The position numbers were made by a program, and so were the translations under genes. Below, in pieces: positions 8,382-17,131 of a stretch of 64,000 bases of DNA. Positions within the stretch are counted from its first letter, which is position 1; the number at the start of each line of letters is the position of its first letter. The notes below the pieces were generated by a model that did not search any database, was not told the DNA's origin, and saw only the letters and a list, made by a program, of their open reading frames with translations. Source of the stretch: JBOCEF01 sp047610385 (GTDB lineage Bacteria > Pseudomonadota > Alphaproteobacteria > Rhodobacterales > Rhodobacteraceae); assembly GCA_047610385.1 (NCBI GenBank), contig JBLGAC010000010.1:1-64000 (forward strand), read 5' to 3'.

Positions 8382-9580
8382 AGGACGCCTCCGAAAATGC
8401 GGGTGTGCAGGGGGTTGATGGCGATGCCATAGGATAGCTCCGCCGGTTCCCCCACGTTCCAGATCGCCAGATCGGCGCGCATCCCCGGCGCGATCACGCC
8501 GCAATCGGTCAGCCCCAGCGCGCGGGCGGCGTGGCGGGTGGCGCCCGACAGCGCCTCAGCCGGGGTCATGCGGAACAGGGTGCAGGCCATGTTCATCGCC
8601 AGCAGGAGGGACCCGAGTGGCGAGGAGCCGGGGTTCCAATCGGTCGCCACCGCCATCGGCACGCCGTGATCGCGGAACGACTGAATCGGCGGGGCCTGGG
8701 TTTCCCGGATCGTGTAGAAGGCGCCCGGCAGCACCACCGCCACCGTGCCCGAAGCGGCCAGCGCGGCTGCATCCGCCGCGGTGGCGTATTCGACATGGTC
8801 GGCCGACAGCGCGCCATATTTCGCCGCCAACACCGTGCCGCCGAGATGGCTCAGCTGTTCGGCGTGCAGCTTGACCGGCAGGCCGAGCGCGTGGGCCTTG
8901 TCGAACACCCGGGTCATTTGCGCGACGTCAAAGGCGATGCCCTCGCAGAACCCGTCCACCGCATCGACCAGCCCTTCGGCATGGGCGAGCTCGAGCGTCG
9001 GGATGCACACCTGATCGATATAGACGTCGGCGTCCGATCCCGCGGGCACGGCATGGGCGCCGAGAAAGCTGGTCGACACTCGGATCGGCCGCGCCCGGCC
9101 CAAGGCGCGCGCCACCCGCAGCAATTTCAATTCGGTCTCGGTATCAAGCCCGTAGCCTGACTTGATCTCCACCGCCGCGACCCCTTGGGCGATCAGCGCG
9201 TCGATTCGGGGCAGCGCGGCGGCCAGCAGGTCGGCTTCGCTCGCCCCCCGCGTCGCCGCGACGGTGGACACGATGCCGCCCCCGGCGCGCGCCACCTCTT
9301 CATAGCTCGCACCATTCAGGCGCATCTCAAATTCCCGGGCGCGGTTGCCGCCGTGGACGAGGTGCGTGTGGCAATCGATCAGCGCCGGGGTGATCAGGCG
9401 GCCGGAATGGTCGTGGCGTTCAAGGTCCGCATATTCGGGCGGCAGGTCCGCCTCCGGCCCGACCCAGGCGATCGTCGCGCCTTCGACGACGATCGCAGCG
9501 CCTTCGATCAGGCCATAGCCGCCGGAGGGATCAGCCATCGTGGCGGCGGTTGCGCCGCAGAGGACATAGCGCTGCATCAT
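8378..9580 (-). CDS. hutI: Imidazolonepropionase
   Basis: The 400-residue amidohydrolase opens the imidazolone ring to give N-formimidoyl-glutamate, the third step. Metal-binding DCHTHLVHGGNR, the glycine-rich ARAGGGIVSTV block, SGYGLDTETELK and LHAEQLSHLGG are all present in the expected order. It is the first gene of the leftward hut operon; two adjacent ATG codons (9580 and 9577) are possible, with AGGG about 7 bases upstream. The divergent promoter region begins immediately beyond it. Confidence 0.96.
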   Translation of the reverse strand: MMQRYVLCGATAATMADPSGGYGLIEGAAIVVEGATIAWVGPEADLPPEYADLERHDHSGRLITPALIDCHTHLVHGGNRAREFEMRLNGASYEEVARAGGGIVSTVAATRGASEADLLAAALPRIDALIAQGVAAVEIKSGYGLDTETELKLLRVARALGRARPIRVSTSFLGAHAVPAGSDADVYIDQVCIPTLELAHAEGLVDAVDGFCEGIAFDVAQMTRVFDKAHALGLPVKLHAEQLSHLGGTVLAAKYGALSADHVEYATAADAAALAASGTVAVVLPGAFYTIRETQAPPIQSFRDHGVPMAVATDWNPGSSPLGSLLLAMNMACTLFRMTPAEALSGATRHAARALGLTDCGVIAPGMRADLAIWNVGEPAELSYGIAINPLHTRIFGGVL

Positions 9581-9583
9581 CGG

Positions 9584-9612
9584 TTGCCCTTGAATTATGT
9601 TCCTCTTATAAT
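9584..9612 (+). promoter_or_regulatory. Sigma70-type promoter for hutF-hutC
   Basis: TTGCCC at 9584-9589 and TATAAT at 9607-9612 are separated by 17 bases, ideal spacing, with a perfect -10 and a 4/6 match at -35. Transcription would start near 9619, inside the palindrome at 9616-9629, leaving about 35 bases of leader before the hutF ATG. Confidence 0.6.
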
Positions 9613-9639
9613 TAATATGTGACTACATAAAAATGTCAA
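9612..9639 (-). promoter_or_regulatory. Sigma70-type promoter for hutI-hutH-hutG-hutU
   Basis: Read on the minus strand, a consensus TTGACA lies at 9639-9634, and TATTAA follows 16 bases later at 9617-9612 (or ATTAAT after 17). The two divergent promoters therefore interlock, and the palindrome at 9616-9629 falls in this promoter's spacer and -10 edge. One bound repressor could block both. Confidence 0.55.
9616..9629. promoter_or_regulatory. Candidate HutC operator
   Basis: TATGT-GACT-ACATA is a 14-base inverted repeat with perfect 5-base arms and GT...AC half-site cores as used by GntR/HutC repressors. It overlaps elements of both divergent hut promoters. A further TTATGT at 9595-9600 matches the left arm extended by one base. 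The palindrome is visible; binding by HutC is inferred from position and from hutC being in the locus. Confidence 0.5.
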
Positions 9640-9652
9640 CGGGGTTGTTCTG

Positions 9653-11020
9653 ATGCAAGTAATCCACGCAAAACAAGCTCTTACCCCTGATGGATGGCGA
9701 TCTGACATTGAGGTGACCGTGGGCGCGAGCGGTCGAATCGCAACCGTCGGCCCGGTGTCGCAGGCGCCGACCCACCGCACCGCGCTGTTGCTTGCCGCCC
9801 CGTTGAACTTGCACAGCCACGCGTTCCAGCGCGCCATGGCGGGACTGACCGAGGCTCGCGGCCCGGACCCGCGCGACAGCTTCTGGAGCTGGCGACGCCT
9901 GATGTATAAATTCCTCGACCAGCTGACCCCGGACCATGTCGAGGCGATCGCCGCGCTGGTCTTCATGGAGATGCTCGAGGCAGGCTATGCCGGCGTCGCG
10001 GAATTCCACTACCTGCACCACGATGTCGGCGGCGCCCCGTTCGCCGCGCTGGCGGAGATGTCGGAGCGGGTCGCCGCCGCCGCCGACCAAAGCGGCATCG
10101 GGCTGACCCTGCTGCCAGTGCACTATCAGTTCGGCGGCTGCGATCTGCGCGCCCTGAACGGCGGGCAGCGCCGGTTCGGCAGCGACCCTGAGCGGTTTCT
10201 GCGCCTGCACGCCGATGCGGCGGCGATCATCGCCCGCGGGCCTAGCGATCACACCATCGGCATGGCGCCCCATTCGTTGCGCGCGGTTGACCCGGCGGGC
10301 TTGGGCGCGATCCTTTCGCAGGCGCCCACCGGCCCGATCCACATGCATCTGGCGGAGCAGGTGGCCGAGGTTGACGAAGTGACGGCCCATCTCGGGGCGC
10401 GGCCGACCGAATGGCTGCTGGCCAATCACGCGGTCGATGCGCGGTGGTGCCTGATCCATTGCACGCAGATGACCAAGGCCGAGACGCGCGCGCTCGCGCA
10501 AACCGGCGCGGTGGCGGGGCTGTGCCCGATGACCGAATCGAACCTCGGCGACGGCATTTTCAACGGCACGACCTATCTTGGCGCGGGCGGTAAGATCGGG
10601 TTCGGGTCGGATTCCAACGTCCACATCACGCTGTTCGAGGAGCTGAAGACGTTGGAGTATTCCCAGCGCCTGCGCGACCGGTCGCGGGCGGCGCTGGCGA
10701 CGCAGGACCGCTCAACCGGGCGGGTGCTATTCGACGCGGCGACGCAGGGCGGCGCGCAGGCGGGGGCGCGCGACAGCGGCCGGATCGCAGCGGGCGCCTT
10801 GGCGGATCTGGTCGGCCTTGATGACGACAACCAGTGGCTGTGCAACCGCCACGGCGATGCCGCGCTCGACAGCCTGATCTTCGGCGGCGGCGGTCAGGCC
10901 TGCATCCGCGATGTCTGGAGCGCGGGCCGCCATGTCGTCAAAGAGGGTCGTCATTTCCGGCGCGACGCGATAACCACCGCCTTCAAGCGCACCATGCGCC
11001 AGCTGGAGACTGAGATTTGA
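9653..11020 (+). CDS. hutF: Formimidoylglutamate deiminase
   Basis: This 455-residue amidohydrolase converts N-formimidoyl-L-glutamate to N-formyl-L-glutamate and ammonia, defining the five-step histidine route that needs HutG as a deformylase. Family marks are the zinc-binding NLHSHAFQRAMAG, the DSFWSWRRLMYKF segment, HYLHHD, HMHLAEQ and the GFGSDSNVHI block. It is the first gene of the rightward transcript, and its stop overlaps the TTG start of hutC. Confidence 0.95.
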   Translation: MQVIHAKQALTPDGWRSDIEVTVGASGRIATVGPVSQAPTHRTALLLAAPLNLHSHAFQRAMAGLTEARGPDPRDSFWSWRRLMYKFLDQLTPDHVEAIAALVFMEMLEAGYAGVAEFHYLHHDVGGAPFAALAEMSERVAAAADQSGIGLTLLPVHYQFGGCDLRALNGGQRRFGSDPERFLRLHADAAAIIARGPSDHTIGMAPHSLRAVDPAGLGAILSQAPTGPIHMHLAEQVAEVDEVTAHLGARPTEWLLANHAVDARWCLIHCTQMTKAETRALAQTGAVAGLCPMTESNLGDGIFNGTTYLGAGGKIGFGSDSNVHITLFEELKTLEYSQRLRDRSRAALATQDRSTGRVLFDAATQGGAQAGARDSGRIAAGALADLVGLDDDNQWLCNRHGDAALDSLIFGGGGQACIRDVWSAGRHVVKEGRHFRRDAITTAFKRTMRQLETEI

Positions 11021-11718
11021 ACGTCGAGACGCGCCTTTCGTGGATCGATGTGCGCGATGAAATCCGCGCGCGCATCCTTTGCCGGACCTACGCGCCCGGC
11101 GACAAGCTTCCCCGCGACGAGGACATCGCGCAGGAAATGGGCTGCGCCCGCACCACGGTGCATCGAGCGATGCAGGACCTCGCCGCCGCCGGGTTGGTGG
11201 AGCGCAAGCGCAAGGGTGGCACCCATGTGCGTACCGACCCGGTCAGCCGCGCGACCTTCGACATTCCGATCACCCGCCGCGAGGTCGAACAGCGTGGCGC
11301 CAAATACGACTATCAGCTGATCAGCCGCCGCCTTGAGGAGAGCCCGATCGCAGTCATGGCCCGGTTCGGCATCCAGCGGCCCGAAGAAATGCTGCACGTC
11401 AAGGCGCTGCATCTTGCCGACAACCGCCCTTATATTCTGGAAGATCGCTGGATCGACACCCGTTCGACCCCCGAGATCCTTGAGATCGACCTGACCGGCG
11501 AAAGCGCGAACGAGTGGCTGGTGCACCACAAGCCCTACAGCCGCATCGACGTCCGCTTTTACGCGACGATCGCCGAGGGCGAGACCGCAAAGCACCTCGA
11601 CGCCCCCAAGGGCGCGGCCCTTTTGGTGATCGAGCGCACAACCTGGATCGGCGCCGACCCGATCACCAGCGTTCAGGCCGTGGCGATGCCGGGATACCAG
11701 TTGATCGCCCACAACTGA
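11017..11718 (+). CDS. hutC: Histidine utilization repressor (GntR/HutC family)
   Basis: The 233-residue regulator has an N-terminal GntR winged helix (residues about 10-75, with YAPGDKLPRDEDIAQEMG and TTVHRAMQDLAAAGLVERKR) and a C-terminal UTRA ligand domain (about 90-230). HutC proteins repress hut genes and release DNA on binding urocanate. The TTG at 11017 is chosen because it overlaps the hutF stop as TTGA and because the domain begins soon after; a GTG at 11050 would cut into the DNA-binding fold. The likely target is the palindrome between hutI and hutF. Confidence 0.92.
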   Translation: MNVETRLSWIDVRDEIRARILCRTYAPGDKLPRDEDIAQEMGCARTTVHRAMQDLAAAGLVERKRKGGTHVRTDPVSRATFDIPITRREVEQRGAKYDYQLISRRLEESPIAVMARFGIQRPEEMLHVKALHLADNRPYILEDRWIDTRSTPEILEIDLTGESANEWLVHHKPYSRIDVRFYATIAEGETAKHLDAPKGAALLVIERTTWIGADPITSVQAVAMPGYQLIAHN

Positions 11719-12048
11719 TCGAGGCGGAGCCGCCTTGGATCCCCCCGCGGTCGGTGGTCGAGAGGGTGTCGCTTGGGCGACGGGCGATCCAAGCTCGGCC
11801 GCGTGAAGCTGCTTTGCACCAACGTCAGCTGCGCAAGTCCCAATGACAGGTTTCGACCCCAAAAACGATTTTGCTCTTCAGAGTTGGCACTGCGCCTAAA
11901 CGTTCGGAGGTTTAGGCAGGGCTTTCGGATTATTTGACGCGCAAGCTCGTCCTCGACTTCTTAAACTCGTCGGTAGGCCACGCACAAGGTGGAGCACGGA
12001 GAGCACTTGGCCGAAAACAAGATCACCAATGCAGACGGAGAAATAACC
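11719..12048. other. Gene-free stretch at the left edge of the island
   Basis: No convincing gene lies here. Two hairpins are visible. AGGCGG-AG-CCGCCT at 11722-11735, right after the hutC stop, may act as a weak terminator without T-tract. GCCTAAAC...GTTTAGGC at 11894-11917 has 8-base arms and an 8-base loop. Base composition drops towards AT from about 11850, marking the change from the hut locus to the foreign region. Confidence 0.45.
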
Positions 12049-13008
12049 ATGAAAAACGAAAATAAAAAATTAGATTCAAACGAACGCGTCGAGAGCGCAA
12101 GCCGTCGATCGGTCTTAGTTGGAGGTGGCGCTGCGACAATTGCTGCTGTCGCAGGAGGATAGACACCCGAGCAAGCGCAAACTGGACGAGAGACGGAAGG
12201 TAAAACGGCCTTTGTGACAGGCGGTGCTCGTGGTATCGGGCTTGCCAATGCAGATATGTTGGCACAATCAGGTGCAAACATCGTGCTGTTTGATATTGCT
12301 AAAAATCTGCCGGGAGTCGGCTACGACTTGTCTTCAATTCAAGACCCTAACAATGCAAAGTTGCAGATCGAAACACGTGGAGTTGAGTGCCTAATAATCC
12401 AAGGCGATGTGCGGGATCGTGTAGCATTGACAAACACAGTCAATGAGACGGTATCCCGCTTCGGCTCGCTGGACCACGTACTTGTCAATGCCGGCATCAC
12501 ACAAGCTGGGCACCTCGAGTTTCTCGATTATGATCTCGTGCAAACTGTAATGGACATAAATGTCACTGGGGCGTTGCGTACCATTCAGGCGGCGACCCCA
12601 GTCATGAGAAAGCAGAAATCCGGAAGTATTGTCGTAATTTCGTCCATTCTGGGGCGTCAGCCCAATGAATGGTACGCAGCATACACTGCATCTAAATGGG
12701 CTGTGATCGGAATGGCGAAATCGGCTGCTCTTTCGCTGGCCGGTGACGGAATAACATGCAATGTGATCTGCCCGTCGCTTATCGATACGCCTCTGTCAAG
12801 ATCACTGATACCAGCGTTCTCTCCGGAAGATCCGACGTGGGAAGTCGTGATCGAAATTATGTCGGCGGCACATCCGCTGCCCAAAGCGGTGTTTGAACCA
12901 GAAGACGTCGCACGTATGGTGAAGTCCTTCGCAAGCGATGGTGCCAAGTTTATCACGGGTGAGGTTTTCAACATTGATGCAGGCCTAGGGGCTCGCGGCA
13001 TCTCGTAA
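12049..13008 (+). pseudogene. Tat-signal short-chain dehydrogenase interrupted by an amber codon
   Basis: An ATG at 12049 opens a frame with a twin-arginine signal (SASRRSVLVGGG, residues 17-26). After 37 codons the frame meets TAG at 12160-12162, then continues uninterrupted into a classical SDR. Visible motifs are KTAFVTGGARGIG (NAD(P) binding), VNAGIT, VVISSILGRQ with the catalytic serine, YTASK with tyrosine and lysine, and NVICPSLIDTPLS. The only downstream start before the catalytic domain is GTG 12214, which would delete the first beta strand. Most likely this is a nonsense-mutated gene; a sequencing error or amber suppression are alternatives. GC is clearly lower than in the flanking hut genes. 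Confidence 0.72.
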
Positions 13009-13503
13009 CTACGTTACTAATGTCTTGGAGGTGGTCATTTTTGGTAGCCTCCAAGACTCAAGCGGGCACGGTTAGAGAAAATTCCATCCACTTTGGAAGT
13101 CATTCGACCGACTTGGGGAGTGGAAAGAACCTGGTGGTCATGCGGCGATTTTGCAGTGAGAAACTAGCTGCGTCATGTTGCTCAAATCTAGCACATAAGT
13201 GCTGTTCGTTCGATACACACATGTAATTTATTCAAATGTAAAATTAGTGGACGCGCGCGATAAATTCGTTCTGCATGCAAACGCAAAGCCCCGTAGAGGC
13301 CTCTGCATTCATGTGCGGCAATGCGCGGTCGCTTCCGTGGGAGGTCAGGTGGCCAAAACTCATACGTTTCTGTCACAAGCAAGAACGACCATTTTTTTGA
13401 CGCGTTCGGTCAAGGCGATTTGCTAAAAGCAGTCATTCGCGCAACCGCAGCGAAATGGTGCTTTGAGGTAGTAATCATTGGGTGAACCGAGCCAAAGGTC
13501 AAA
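13009..13503. other. Gene-free AT-richer stretch
   Basis: Only short open frames without recognisable similarity or good ribosome-binding sites occur. Composition is markedly more AT-rich than the average of the window. The stretch separates the SDR pseudogene from an HsdR remnant and looks like decayed island DNA. Confidence 0.5.
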
Positions 13504-14086
13504 TCACGACCCTGCCTGTCCGCGCAGCGCCTCATACAGCCCACCTAGGCCAAGCAGGAGGGCCTTGAGATTGGCCATGAGCGCAGGATCGTTGATGGCC
13601 ATCTCGCTCATCTTTGAGAAGCTGTCCTCATTGGTGATGACCGCATCCATGAGTGAGGCGTCGAGCGTCGGCGAGGCGGAGAACTGCTCCTTGGAGTTTT
13701 GCGCGGCCTGTGCGCGAAGCGCCTCGTTTTCTCCGACCGTGCCTGAGCGGCCTTCTCATCGCTCCTGCGCTGGGCCTCGATGCGGTCTTTGCGGGCGGCG
13801 GAGTATTTCTTGACCAGCTTGTCGGCGACCGGCTCCAGAGCCGAGGCGAGCTGACTGTGGGTGGCCTTGGGGTCGATCTCCACTGCGGCTACCCGGTCCA
13901 CTTCATGCTGGTCATAGAGCCACGCGGCATCGAGCTTGCGGCGCAGGTCAAACACCATCTCCGGGTCCGTCGCCGCCTCCATCTCCGCCGTCTCATAGTA
14001 GGTCTGGAAGGCCTTCAGGACATCCTCGGCGCTGTTGGCGAAGTCGAGGACATATGTGTCCTGCTTGCCCGGATGGGAGCGCGAAG
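13504..14086 (-). pseudogene. C-terminal remnant of type I restriction subunit HsdR
   Basis: On the minus strand the frame reads HPGKQDTYVLDFANSAEDV and KAFQTYYETAEM, then FDLRRKLDAAWLYDQHEVDR. This is the conserved region after the helicase motifs of one HsdR lineage. A frameshift near 13735 moves the reading to another frame ending PALMANLKALLLGLGGLYEALRG with a stop at 13504-13506, which is the normal HsdR carboxyl end. The nuclease and ATPase parts are absent. The upstream edge at about 14086 abuts IS5 sequence, so the insertion probably removed the rest. Confidence 0.75.
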
Positions 14087-14782
14087 GGGTCTGGGCGAGG
14101 GTTCATCACGCGCTGGTCATGGCCGACCGGGAGCGCGCCGGTCGCGAAGCTTCTCCCTCCGCCGGCATCATCGACAGCCAGACGGTCAGGACGGCGGATC
14201 AAAAGGGGGCTTTAAAGGCTATGGTGAGGGGCGACCGTGGCCCCGGCGGGGCCGCGTAAGCGCCCCGAACGGCAAAAAGGTCCACGGCCACGAGCGCGTT
14301 CGGCGGCTCTCTCGAACCGGTGGCGCTCGCCGCCTCACCATGACTGACACGGACGGCCGACCGCTCGCGGTCGAGGTTCACGCCGCCGACATCCAAGATC
14401 GCAACGGCGCCAAGGGAGTGCTGAAGCGGTCCTGCCGGTCGTTCCCCTTCGTCGAGACTGTCTTCGCCCCTCTCGGCGATGCCATGCATCGCCTGCCGGG
14501 CAATGGACGGCGCCTATGCCGGGCGCCTCGTCGCATGGGCGAGGGACAAGGCCAACGTCACGCTGGAGGTCGTCTGGCGCATGCCCTGGATGAAGGGGCT
14601 TCGTCGTCATCCGCCGTCGCTGGGTCGTGGAGCGCACATTCGCCTGGATCATGAAGTGCCGCCGCCTCGTGCGGGACTGCGAGCGGCTTCCGGGCGTTGT
14701 CGAAACCCTCATCGCCATCGTGGCTTCCGCAACAACCGTCAGGCGATTGCCGTGACCCTTCTCAAACACACTCTGAGATAGC
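14081..14782 (+). mobile_element. IS5-family element, 3' portion, frameshifted
   Basis: Pieces of an IS5-type DDE transposase follow in order but in different frames: WEREGVWARVHHALVMADRE, GIIDSQTVRTADQKG, DTDGRPLAVEVHAADIQDRNG, DGAYAGRLVAWARDKANVT, and RRRWVVERTFAWIMKCRRL. The last frame ends ASATTVRRLP with TGA at 14753-14755. The N-terminal third and left end are missing here. The sequence after the stop carries a terminal inverted repeat whose partner lies 4 kb away at 18722. The element is inactive as it stands. Confidence 0.72.
14758..14777 (+). repeat. IS5-type terminal repeat, right end
   Basis: These 20 bases (CTTCTCAAACACACTCTGAG) lie just outside the transposase stop. Reverse-complemented, they match 18 of 20 positions of 18722-18741, so the two form an inverted pair enclosing the three-gene envelope cassette. 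Confidence 0.7.
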
Positions 14783-14803
14783 GGCGCCGCTGCCAGTATC
14801 TTT

Positions 14804-16204
14804 TCAGTTCATCGTCGGCATCAGGAAGGCGACAAACTGTTGGACCATCTTGCTGTCGTGCGAGACTTCGAGGGGATACTTCGTCTCGTTGACGGTGTTT
14901 GACTGGTTGCCGCCGAGAAGCGTTATCGACGTGTCGTCACGGTCAACGACAAATCCGACATGTCCTTTGCCGCTCTCCCACTTCTTGTCGTGGAATGTGG
15001 ACTTCGAAAATGGCTGGCGGCGGATGACGCCAATGCAGCCTATCCGAGGCGTGTCCAGCACCACGAACTTGTTGCCCTTATTCCAGAAAAATGACCGCGC
15101 GCCCGGATGCCCGGTGCCCGAGAAGCCGGCTTGCTGGAGGCAGAAGTTCACAAATCCGGCGCACCATGCGATTTCGTCGGACTTCTCGATCCAAGGCGCG
15201 CTGGCCATTAGATACTCGAGGATACGGGGATGGGCCTGAGGGCCGGCGATCTCCCTTGGGGCCGTCGCCAACTCATTGCGGGCCACCGACATCCATTCAT
15301 CCGCAGCGCCCACGGCTGCAGAGACGCCCCCCGCCCCGCTTTTCTTGACCAGGGTCGCAGTAGCCGGTTGATCGGAAGTCTCCTGGCCTTCGATCCAACC
15401 CTCCATCTTGGAGATGCCCGCCACGAGCTTCCGAATCTCGCTGACAGGAAGGTCGCCAAGCACCGTGCCCTCGGCGATGCCAGTCTCTTTGACGAGAAAT
15501 GTGAGGTAGGCGTTGGTGTCGTTTTCCACAGGTGGCGCGTAGCGATCAATGGCGGCCTCCAGCGTAAGCTTGCTGAAGATTTTGCCGCGCAGAAGGTTCT
15601 CGATCGCCTCGGCGCCGGTCTCCCGGTCGGGGAAAACGGCGAAACTGCCGTCGTCGCCGATCGCCCCGTTGCTTGCCGTGAAGGTGCCCTTGCGCAGATT
15701 GCCGGGATTGTTGTTACGCCATGCACGGGTTCCCCCGATCCGGATGAAACGGCGACCCTCGTCATCGGTGTAGGTGATTTGTTTCGCGGCGGTCTTGTGG
15801 GCGTGGACATAGGTCGACGGCCCGCCATCGGGCAACGGTTTCGGCGTGTCCATGACCGCCACCGGCGGCGTGGTCAACGTCTCGTCGAGCAGGGAGTCTT
15901 CGTTCGCGCCCGAACCGCGTCCGCCTCCGCCCACGAACGCGCCTCCGGATTGGGACGGTTTGACGAGCAGCAGCGGATCCTGGAGATGCTTGAGGATCGC
16001 CGCAATATCGTTTGCGGCGGCGCCCAAGGCCGCGGCGGCGGCTTCCCCGGATGCCACTTGGGCGATGGCTCTGAGCTCGAGCAGATCCTCTCGATCTGCG
16101 TCGAGGGCCTTGATGACGTCAGCCATGTTCTTCTCCACGGCCTCCGCCCTGCTCTTCGCCACCTTCTTGAGCATGTCGTCGATTTTGGTGACAGTCAGTG
16201 TCAT
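14804..16204 (-). CDS. Putative peptidoglycan hydrolase with RNNNPGNL-type and CHAP/NlpC-like domains
   Basis: The protein has 466 residues, no signal peptide, and an alpha-helical, alanine-rich N-terminus followed by a glycine-rich linker (about 85-100). A middle domain (about 155-275) begins AWRNNNPGNLRKG, a motif seen in phage structural and muralytic proteins. The C-terminal domain (about 300-466) resembles the TIGR02594-type cysteine amidases: C348 in EIAWCAGFVNFC, H415 in GKGHVGFVVDR and N433 in LLGGNQSNTVN are candidate catalytic residues. The ATG at 16204 is preceded by GGAGG. It is the last gene of a three-gene operon with a lipoprotein and a membrane protein. The enzymatic role is inferred from the motifs; the biological function is unknown. 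Confidence 0.65.
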   Translation of the reverse strand: MTLTVTKIDDMLKKVAKSRAEAVEKNMADVIKALDADREDLLELRAIAQVASGEAAAAALGAAANDIAAILKHLQDPLLLVKPSQSGGAFVGGGGRGSGANEDSLLDETLTTPPVAVMDTPKPLPDGGPSTYVHAHKTAAKQITYTDDEGRRFIRIGGTRAWRNNNPGNLRKGTFTASNGAIGDDGSFAVFPDRETGAEAIENLLRGKIFSKLTLEAAIDRYAPPVENDTNAYLTFLVKETGIAEGTVLGDLPVSEIRKLVAGISKMEGWIEGQETSDQPATATLVKKSGAGGVSAAVGAADEWMSVARNELATAPREIAGPQAHPRILEYLMASAPWIEKSDEIAWCAGFVNFCLQQAGFSGTGHPGARSFFWNKGNKFVVLDTPRIGCIGVIRRQPFSKSTFHDKKWESGKGHVGFVVDRDDTSITLLGGNQSNTVNETKYPLEVSHDSKMVQQFVAFLMPTMN

Positions 16205-16239
16205 TCTAACCTCCATTCAGTAGTGAGGCGTGGCGTGTT

Positions 16240-17088
16240 TCAGTTGACGGCGAACTCGGCCACCCCTGTCCGCACAGCCTTCGCGGCCTTCACGGCATCT
16301 GCGATGATCGCATCGAGGGCTTCGAGGCTGAGCTGGGAGCCGCCAGTCGCGGCGGCTTTGCCGGCAACGTCGAGGGCTTCGGAATTGTGCTGCATGAGCA
16401 CCACAAAATCGGAGATCAAGACGCGCACCTGCTCGCGCCTCGCCTCGACTTCCGGCTCGCTCATCTGTCCCGGCGGCTGGGACAGGTGGTCGAACATCTT
16501 CGGCGAGTTGTCGATCATCGACCGGAGCATGGTCTGGATAACGGGCGTCGTTTTCTGGAGCTCATTCAAGAAGACCTGGCGGGAGCGGTATTCGAGCGCG
16601 ATGCCCGCAAGCACTGCCAGGGCCTCGACCGCAGGCTCGGTCAGGATGCCTGAACCGCCAATCGTAGCAGCGAGCCCGCTGGCTCTGCGAGCGAGGGAGG
16701 CGGCGTCAGCGGAAAGCTCCGTTCCGCGCTGGCCCGTGGCCAGACCGGTCATGACCGTATTGTACTCGGTGACCAGGTCGACGCTTCTGCGGTAAGCGGT
16801 GGTCATGGGAGGCGGCGAAACGGTCGAGTAGTACCTCGCGTCAGCCACTACGAAGTTTGGCATTTCCTCTCCGTCTGCTCGCTGCTTTTCTCGCAGTCTC
16901 GTTTGAATGCCAGAGAATTTCTCGATGGATCTCCGCTCCGCCACTTCCACCAGATCAAAGAGCGCGGACGCTGAGGCACGCGTCTCATGGAAACCGTCGC
17001 GGTAGGCGGTGAACTCAGCAATGCCGGCGCTGTTGGTGCAAGCTGAAGTGAGGAAAAGCAGGTAGGCGGCGAATGATCGAAACTTCAT
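16240..17088 (-). CDS. Putative lipoprotein of the three-gene cassette
   Basis: The 282-residue protein starts MKFRSFAAYLLFLTSACTNS, a signal peptide with a lipobox ending at Cys17, so it should be lipid-anchored. The remainder is mostly helical, without a family I recognise; the frame upstream of 17088 is open but has no signal or ribosome-binding logic. It lies 43 bases after the membrane protein gene and 35 bases before the hydrolase gene, all on the minus strand. It could connect the inner-membrane protein to a periplasmic or outer-membrane partner, but no function can be assigned. Confidence 0.68.
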   Translation of the reverse strand: MKFRSFAAYLLFLTSACTNSAGIAEFTAYRDGFHETRASASALFDLVEVAERRSIEKFSGIQTRLREKQRADGEEMPNFVVADARYYSTVSPPPMTTAYRRSVDLVTEYNTVMTGLATGQRGTELSADAASLARRASGLAATIGGSGILTEPAVEALAVLAGIALEYRSRQVFLNELQKTTPVIQTMLRSMIDNSPKMFDHLSQPPGQMSEPEVEARREQVRVLISDFVVLMQHNSEALDVAGKAAATGGSQLSLEALDAIIADAVKAAKAVRTGVAEFAVN

Positions 17089-17131
17089 GGATCGGCTCCC
17101 TTCTGTAAGGAAGTGGGTTGAGACCGACGGT

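Noticed and set aside
7575..8432. Plus-strand open frame opposite hutH
   Set aside because: His/Arg-rich mirror frame of hutH; no independent evidence.
9623..10624. Long minus-strand open frame opposite hutF
   Set aside because: Mirror frame of a clear enzyme gene, without start signal or similarity.
13009..13503. Short open frames after the SDR pseudogene
   Set aside because: All under 80 codons, AT-rich, without ribosome-binding sites or similarity.
13653..14654. A 333-residue plus-strand open frame
   Set aside because: It crosses an HsdR remnant in antisense and then several broken IS5 frames, so it is a chance composite.
15230..16795. A 521-residue plus-strand open frame opposite the cassette
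   Set aside because: It spans the antisense of the hydrolase and lipoprotein genes, with no start signal; the minus-strand genes have signal peptide, domains and ribosome-binding sites.
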